Assembly (NCBI RefSeq): GCF_000003815.2
Contig: NC_049981.1
Span: forward strand, 26,489,670-26,553,669
DNA from: Branchiostoma floridae
Lineage: Eukaryota > Chordata > Leptocardii > Amphioxiformes > Branchiostomatidae
Direction: 5' to 3'
Length of the DNA: 64,000 nt
Part shown: positions 59,079 through 64,000 of the stretch, one piece after another
How positions within the stretch are numbered: the first letter of the stretch is position 1
Layout: each line of letters starts with the position of its first letter
Made by a program: the position numbers and the translations under genes
Notes under the pieces: model-generated
Database searches by the model: none
The model's input: the letters and a program-made list of their open reading frames with translations, nothing else
What the model was told of the DNA's origin: nothing

Positions 59079-59658
59079 CAACCTACCATGTCTAGGCCAA
59101 TCCGAGTTTCCCCCGCTACAGTAAACCCCCCTGTAGTATTCGATGCACGGTCGAGCATTCCCCACACCGTGGTTCACCAGCTGGTCGTACGCAGCAAACA
59201 TGGCCGCCTCCGACTTCCCGCCGTAGATGGGCGCACAGGATTGTGGGAAGAAGGTGATCTGGCATGGCTCAACCTGAAGTTACAACATAATGTGCAAATT
59301 GATGAATGAACTAAAAATGAACCAAAGTGCCGACCAGAACGAAGCGAATCTTATGCAAGTATGTCATATTGAGATACGGACTATAAGATACTGTGTCATC
59401 ATGAATGAAATGTCAACCAGAAGGAAGCAACTGGTTATTCGAAGACGTGCCCCAACACCCTAACATCATAGCCACCAGAATACAGCGACAGACTTTTGGA
59501 CGACCAAAACCGGAAGTTCCAACGCAGTACCGTAGAAATAAAGCCGCTAGGAGCACCATTGCGTTTCTTTTTGCGCCTCCTACTCGTATATCAGGCCCGG
59601 CCAATATGATTAAGATCCATGCACAGTTTCTCGAAATGTGCTTTGCACACACACACAC

Positions 59659-59716
<58 letters not shown>

Positions 59717-62700
59717 CACACAAATAGAATTCTCTTGGCGAAGGTAATAATTGACTATATCTGGTTCTCATATCCTTCGCCAGCAGCACCTCAAAACTTA
59801 ATTCATGTCACGAGAAATCTTTTGCAAAATCTTGAAAAGTAATCAACTTGCCTGACCGGAGTGGGCGCGCTCTATTGAAAACTCATCACTTTCCTTATCT
59901 CACCTTCTCAGTATAGGAAGTGATGAAGATGTTCTTCCCTTGGGTAACTGCGTAATCATAGTCAGCCAGCTTCGCGCGCCTGGCCATCTCAGGAGGGGTG
60001 ACGTAAGCAACCTGATGACAAAGATAGACTATATTGCAATATGTGCAGTAATCGATAGATAGCGCAATTGAGCTCCAAGAAGACTAACTAGANNNNNNNN
60101 NNNNNNNNNNNNNNNNNNNNNNNNNNNNNNNNNNNNNNNNNNNNNNNNNNNNNNNNNNNNNNNNNNNNNNNNNNNNNNNNNNNNNNNNNNNNNNNNNNNN
60201 NNNNNNNNNNNNNNNNNNNNNNNNNNNNNNNNNNNNNNNNNNNNNNNNNNNNNNNNNNNNNNNNNNNNNNNNNNNNNNNNNNNNNNNNNNNNNNNNNNNN
60301 NNNNNNNNNNNNNNNNNNNNNNNNNNNNNNNNNNNNNNNNNNNNNNNNNNNNNNNNNNNNNNNNNNNNNNNNNNNNNNNNNNNNNNNNNNNNNNNNNNNN
60401 NNNNNNNNNNNNNNNNNNNNNNNNNNNNNNNNNNNNNNNNNNNNNNNNNNNNNNNNNNNNNNNNNNNNNNNNNNNNNNNNNNNNNNNNNNNNNNNNNNNN
60501 NNNNNNNNNNNNNNNNNNNNNNNNNNNNNTGTAGAAGAACCGATAGACACCCTTTATAGTACTCACAGGACGACGTTATCCGTCACGTGATCACACGCCC
60601 TTCCCCAGTGCCACGACATCGAATAGTGCACCTTAAGATGCCCTTTGGGTTAGAGAGAAACATAAGTTTATATCTACTTAAATCATTGTAAGGGACCTGA
60701 CGATATTTATCGGGGGGGGAGGGCTGGTGCATAGGTGGGGGGGGCCAATGAAAAATTTTTTGAGCCGAGGGGGGGGCCATTGAAAAATTTTTTGAGTCGA
60801 GGGGGGGGCCATTGAAAAAAAATTGCCTGAGGGGCCTTGATAAATACTACCAAAATGTGCCCCTGAAATGCAGGAAATGAAGTTTCAGATGGTCAAGATT
60901 TCAATTTTTCTCTGGACGTCCCTTGCGACGGCTTGCGCCTCTGGCGCACACAACACTTCGGCGCTCGTCGCCATCAAAAGTCTCTTCCTCTGACAGAAAA
61001 TTGTCATTACATTTAGCATAGTCTACCAGCGAAGTTTATCCCTCAAAATGAAGAAAATCGTGTCTCAGAGGGTCCAAACTTCATCATTTGAATGACATTT
61101 CTCCAGACCTACCTTGCGACGGCTCGTGCCATGCCCGGCGCTCGAAATTGTGGAAATACGTTGGGGGCGTCGTCGCCCTCAAAACCATGTGAAGTTCTAA
61201 TAGAAAGGCTATTAAACTTAAAGCTTAGTCTGCCAGCAAATTTTGCCCATCAAGATTTAGGAAAGACCGTTTCAGATAGTCAAGATTTCCAAATTTTCCC
61301 GGTGGAGCATGCCCCCGGACCCCCAAGGATTACGTTGATATAGTTCGCCCTCCCCATACTGAGAAATTTTCTGCAGCCGCCTCTGTCGTGTGATTCCATG
61401 TTCGCACGAAGTTTAAGAAAACTATAGAAACTAAAATTGGTATAAATATCAATCCTGCGTGCATCTGTTCTTTGTATACAAAGGTTCACGGACGGCAACG
61501 GGATAAAACATTACGATGTTTACTTTCGTGACAGCGGGCTCTCTGCTGCATATGACGTCATGGTGGCGCGAATTTTTTTTGGCAAGTTTGTAGGTTGCAA
61601 TTGGCCGAAATAACTCCCGTTTTGGAAAGATTGAAGCAGTCTTGAAGCGGTTTTCGAAACGATATCGCTAAAATGTACCCAAGTCTCTTCCATCTACAAC
61701 ATTAATTTGTTTTCTTTTGTGTAAATTTCGTACATGTGTGGTGGAAAAGATCGCCGAAGTTGGATTACCGCGCCGCCCCTCCCCGCCTGCTTTTCTCTTT
61801 GTTGATGTGGACGCACAAAATCAAATTTTTTTGCCTCACAGAATGCGGGAAATTTCGTTTTAGAGGGTCAAAAATATCAAAATTTCCCGGGTAGCATGCC
61901 CCTAACCCCCGAGACCGGTCGGGCCTTCGGCCCTCCGATCCCTGGACGGCCTTTAACAGCTAGCCGTCGGTCTGGCGGAAACGTTCAGTTTCGTGATCTT
62001 GCGTATTAAACGTTACCAGAGACTTTTTTCACGTAGATTGGAGAAGTGATATCAGACAAGGTAAGTCTTATAACCGTTGCAGCGTGAGTGTAACAACATC
62101 AAGTCAAGTGCTACATGAAAACTCGGCTGTTGTAAAACTTTGGGAGATAACATATGCCCCAGCAGGACTCCAACGTGCGTAATTTGTTGACGCGCGGGTC
62201 TTGACACCCCGGGCCGATCGTCGTCACGTTCAAACAACGCTACCGCTATTGTTATTGCTATATTATTTAATGACAGACTGTGTGTAATGGAAAAGGTAAG
62301 GAAAAATTGGAGGGGGGGGCCATTGAAAAATTTTTTGGGGCGAGGGGGGGGCCATTGAAAAATTTTTGGGGGCAGGGGGGGGCCATTGAAAAATTTTTTA
62401 CCAGACCTATTTTGCACCAGCCCCCTCCCCCCAGTAAATAACGTCAGGTCCCTAAGACCAAACTTACTTTACTTGAATGGCTGACGTTTTCATCTTTTTC
62501 AAAAGGAAGTCATGTTTCATACCATTTTCTGAGTAACTTTATTCAAAAGGTGTTCAGAAACCAAGTTGTGACTTCTCCCTACCGGTTGTCTGCTTCCTGG
62601 CCTCAGCTCGGATGTTGTCCAAGTTTTGAAGGTAGTCCGTCTTCTCCAGTGGCGTGCCACACTTGACGTGAGAAAACGCTTCGTTGTTGGTAGCCACGCC

Positions 62701-63720
62701 CACAAACTTCTCCTGATTGCCTTCGTGGGGAAACGATTTGTTTGCTAGGTTAAATGGTATTCAAAATCTACATAACTTGCATTTTAAAGTTGTTTGTTGA
62801 GAAACAATCGCCATGAACTTGAATTAAAGACTCATTCTAAAAGGTTGATCTTAATCATACTGCATGAAAAAGTATCCAAATCCACCTGAGAACAAATTTC
62901 TATTCCGTGTTGTACCACGTCACGTGTCATTGTACCACATCACACCACATACCTGCACACACATCTCTGTACCACACCACTATACCAGCGCACACGGTCG
63001 CTTGTACCACATACATGCACACACATCTCTGTACCACACTACATACCTGCACACACATCTCTGTACCACACCACATACCAGCACACACACCTCTGTACCA
63101 CACCACATACCTGCACACACATCTCTGTACCACACAACATACCTGCACACACATCTCTGTACCACACCACATACCTGCGCACACGTCGTTGTACCACACC
63201 ACATACCTGCACACACATCTCTGTACCACACCACATACCTGCACACACGTCGTTGTACCACACCACATACCTGCACACACGTCGTTGTACCACACCACAT
63301 ACCTGCGCACACGTCGTTGTACCACACCACGTGCTTGACCAGTAGCTGCTCGGACACTGCGAGGTCACTCACGGCATAGAGCGCGTACACCTGTGGCAGA
63401 ACGTTATAAGACACTTCGGTTTTCTTCCAACCGAGCATCTCTGAATTCTTGGTTCTATGTTTGACAGTTTCTATGTTTGGGAACCACGCCATGTAGATTT
63501 CTAAGACATATGGGCTACGTTGGAGTTGTTTAAAGAATATTCGAGACAAGATCTTTACGTCTACTGTCGTGTCTCACCTGCAATCCGGGAACCTGATGAT
63601 ACCCATCCCGCAAGGTGGCCTTGATCAGCTGCACCCCGTCAGTCATGCAGTCGTCACTGTTGTACCCGGCTTCCAACAGGCGATGGAGACCAGCCAAGAA
63701 GATTGTACTGATTTCTCTAC
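58775..63720 (-). CDS. Minus-strand gene, uncharacterised, TIM-barrel-like (partial)
   Basis: Overview; exons follow. Seven exons on the minus strand join in compatible phases from 63720 down to a stop at 58775, except across the N gap, where an exon is evidently missing. The visible protein is about 255 residues with at least twelve cysteines, most in its last quarter. The motif order VYAL-Y-V, then VVWYND, then KFVGVATNNEAF, then SMSWHW, then A-x-LADYDYAV-x-QGKNIFITSYTE resembles the strand ends of a family of TIM-barrel glycosidase-like proteins (YN...FDGI..D.EP; IPFWY; A...GK.V.I..ET). That comparison is from memory and weak. The N-terminus lies beyond 63720. Confidence 0.6.
59039..59076. 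repeat. (AT)19 microsatellite
   Basis: A pure AT dinucleotide run in the last intron of the minus-strand gene, only 10 bases from the 5' splice site of exon 59087-59273. Confidence 0.95.
59087..59273 (-). CDS. Minus gene exon (cysteine-containing)
   Basis: Acceptor aacttcag, donor catg|gtaggt, phase 0 in and 1 out. It reads VEPCQITFFPQSCAPIYGG, then MFAAYDQLVNHGVGNARPC and IEYYRGVYCSGG. Four cysteines. It joins in frame on both sides. Confidence 0.8.
59646..59711. repeat. (CA)n microsatellite
   Basis: About 66 bases of CA dinucleotide with one G substitution, in an intron of the minus-strand gene. Confidence 0.95.
59904..60011 (-). CDS. Minus gene exon (DYDYAV-GKNIFITSY)
   Basis: Acceptor ttgtcatcag, donor aag|gtgaga, phase 0-0, 108 nt. 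It reads VAYVTPPEMARRAKLADYDY then AVTQGKNIFITSYTEK. The A...GK.I.I..YTE pattern resembles the end of a barrel strand (inference). Confidence 0.75.
60093..60529. other. Assembly gap (437 N)
   Basis: 437 consecutive N. The minus-strand exon upstream ends in phase 2 and the next visible one starts in phase 0, so an exon of the minus gene is probably hidden here. Confidence 1.
60567..60642 (-). CDS. Minus gene exon (SMSWHW motif)
   Basis: Acceptor tttctctctaacccaaag, donor cct|gtgagt, phase 1 in and 2 out, 76 nt. It reads GHLKVHYSMSWHWGRACDHV then TDNVVL. Phase 1 fits the previous exon (62583-62720). The aromatic SMSWHW strand end is reminiscent of a glycosidase-like barrel. Confidence 0.65.
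60714..60830 (+). repeat. Left internal subrepeats of the TIR element
   Basis: Three tandem copies of about 36 bp, each a G-run followed by GGCCATTGAAAAATTTTTTG and a short GAG-CGAG spacer. Confidence 0.85.
62308..62402 (+). repeat. Right internal subrepeats of the TIR element
   Basis: Three copies of the same G-run/CCATTGAAAAATTTTT unit, in the same orientation as the left set and so not part of the inverted symmetry of the ends. Confidence 0.85.
62583..62720 (-). CDS. Minus gene exon (KFVGVATNNEAF)
   Basis: Donor accg|gtaggg, phase 1 out. With acceptor ccccacgaag the exon is phase 1 in, and it starts NQEKFVGVATNNEAFSHVKC then GTPLEKTDYLQNLDNI. A second acceptor (gcaatcag) 8 bases further in would start it at 62712 in phase 0. 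I prefer the first because it matches the phase of the minisatellite exon. The F-x-G-V-A-x-NNEAF stretch could be the acidic strand end of a TIM barrel. Confidence 0.7.
62911..63333. repeat. 32-bp minisatellite containing an exon end and its 5' splice site
   Basis: About 13 copies of a 32-bp unit (plus strand: TACCACACCACATACCTGCA followed by CACACATCTCTG or CACACGTCGTTG). On the minus strand most units read WYND-x-CAG followed by GTATGTGG, which repeats the end of exon 63303-63390 with its donor. The array lies in the intron immediately 3' of that exon. Confidence 0.9.
63303..63390 (-). CDS. Minus gene exon (VYALYAVSDL)
   Basis: Acceptor gttctgccacag, phase 0 in. The exon reads VYALYAVSDLAVSEQLLVKH then VVWYNDVCA, with donor gcag|gtatgt in phase 1. 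An earlier GT after VKH is possible (phase 0). Its last 30 bases begin the minisatellite, so additional copies of the donor follow downstream. Confidence 0.65.
63578..63720 (-). CDS. Minus gene, first visible exon
   Basis: Acceptor ctttcctttag, donor cag|gtgaga, phase 1 in and 0 out. It reads REISTIFLAGLHRLLEAGYN, then SDDCMTDGVQLIKATLRDGY and HQVPGLQ. It joins in frame to VYALYAV. Upstream exons lie outside the window or are not visible. Confidence 0.75.
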
Positions 63721-63861
63721 CTAAAGGAAAGGAAAAGTAACATCATTCTCAATGGTTCCGATACATATAATGGACGTTGAATGAGGTTGAATCCTTAACT
63801 GCAAAGAACAGACTACATAGGTTTTTATCAGTCTGTATCATTCCTGTTAAATACATTTACA

Positions 63862-64000
63862 GGAGGGGTCAGGGGTCAGGGAGGAGTCCTGTCTCCGTAC
63901 CTATTCCTGCTCTTCATGAGCACACGCTCCACCGTGTATAACGACACAATGGATGTTGGATATGCCGATGACGTTTCTCTGTCGAGGACTATTCCTGTGC
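63862..64000 (+). mobile_element. Non-LTR retrotransposon reverse-transcriptase fragment (cut by the window end)
   Basis: An open frame on the plus strand reads GGVLSPYLFLLFM and then GYADDVSLSRT. Q-GGVLSP-x-LF followed about 25 residues later by YADD is the catalytic core order of reverse transcriptase. The GVRQG motif is disturbed (GVRG-QGG) by a small duplication of 'ggtcagg'. The rest lies beyond the window. Confidence 0.8.

Larger units (their letters stand above)
60692..62452. mobile_element. TIR DNA transposon, non-autonomous, PIF/Harbinger-like by target site
   Basis: The left end GGGACCTGACGATATTTAT and the inverted right end GGGACCTGACGTTATTTACT continue in parallel through a G-run and GGGCTGGTGCA for about 45 bases. 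They are flanked on both sides by TAA (60689-60691 and 62453-62455), a 3-bp duplication like the TWA targets of PIF/Harbinger elements. Inside are three GGGGGGCCATTGAAAAATTT-type subrepeats near each end and about four diverged blocks containing 'tttcagatggtcaagattt' and 'agcatgcccc'. No transposase frame is visible, so it depends on helpers. It sits in an intron of the minus gene. Confidence 0.75.

Noticed and set aside
59405-59842. 145-codon frame containing a THTHTH tract
   Set aside because: Result of the CA microsatellite; no domain on either side.
62864-63379. Long open frames on both strands rich in THTS/LYHT or VCAGMWCG repeats
   Set aside because: Created by the 32-bp minisatellite; only the minus-strand exon end at 63303-63390 is supported.

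Overview
This is metazoan genomic DNA: modular extracellular-domain exons split by GT-AG introns, microsatellites, decayed non-LTR retrotransposons, a TIR transposon and three N gaps (38510-38609, 44707-45180, 60093-60529). The domain mix and the relaxin-receptor-type (LGR type C, GRL101-like) seven-helix domain point to an invertebrate deuterostome. A lancelet (Branchiostoma) is my best guess. It is an inference, not proven by the sequence.

One giant plus-strand gene fills 7801-57009. I place 42 exons (about 6.3 kb coding, about 2,090 codons), and nearly all join in frame. In order they encode the second half of a CUB domain, three more CUB-like domains, LDLa repeats 1-6, an SRCR domain, two C-type-lectin-like domains, LDLa repeats 7-12, an LRR N-terminal cap, seven LRRs, a complete rhodopsin-family 7TM domain in one exon, and a cytoplasmic tail that becomes a truncated protein-kinase-like domain ending at a stop at 57007-57009. 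The 5' end of the gene lies outside the window or is not recognisable in the first 7.8 kb. LDLa exons are all phase 1-1 and LRR exons are all phase 2-2 (six of seven exactly 72 nt), which suits exon duplication and shuffling. The kinase-like tail lacks the usual catalytic residues (HRD is LNG, DFG is DFS), so it reads as a pseudokinase fused to a GPCR. This is the most interesting object in the window.

The receptor copy is not fully intact. The second SRCR exon has an in-frame TGA where glycine is expected, and the reading phase breaks between the SRCR and lectin modules beside the first N gap.

A second gene runs convergently on the minus strand, 63720 down to 58775. Seven exons are visible and at least one is probably lost in the third gap. 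It encodes a cysteine-containing protein of unknown function with weak resemblance to TIM-barrel glycosidase-like proteins. Its introns hold a 1.76-kb TIR transposon with TAA target duplications and a 32-bp minisatellite made of copies of an exon end plus its 5' splice site. The window ends inside a reverse-transcriptase fragment.

The first 7.5 kb and the larger introns (notably 9760-14617, 21914-25687 and 30291-36387) contain no coding sequence I can support. They hold decayed retroelements, hairpins, simple repeats and an array of octamer-containing palindromes.
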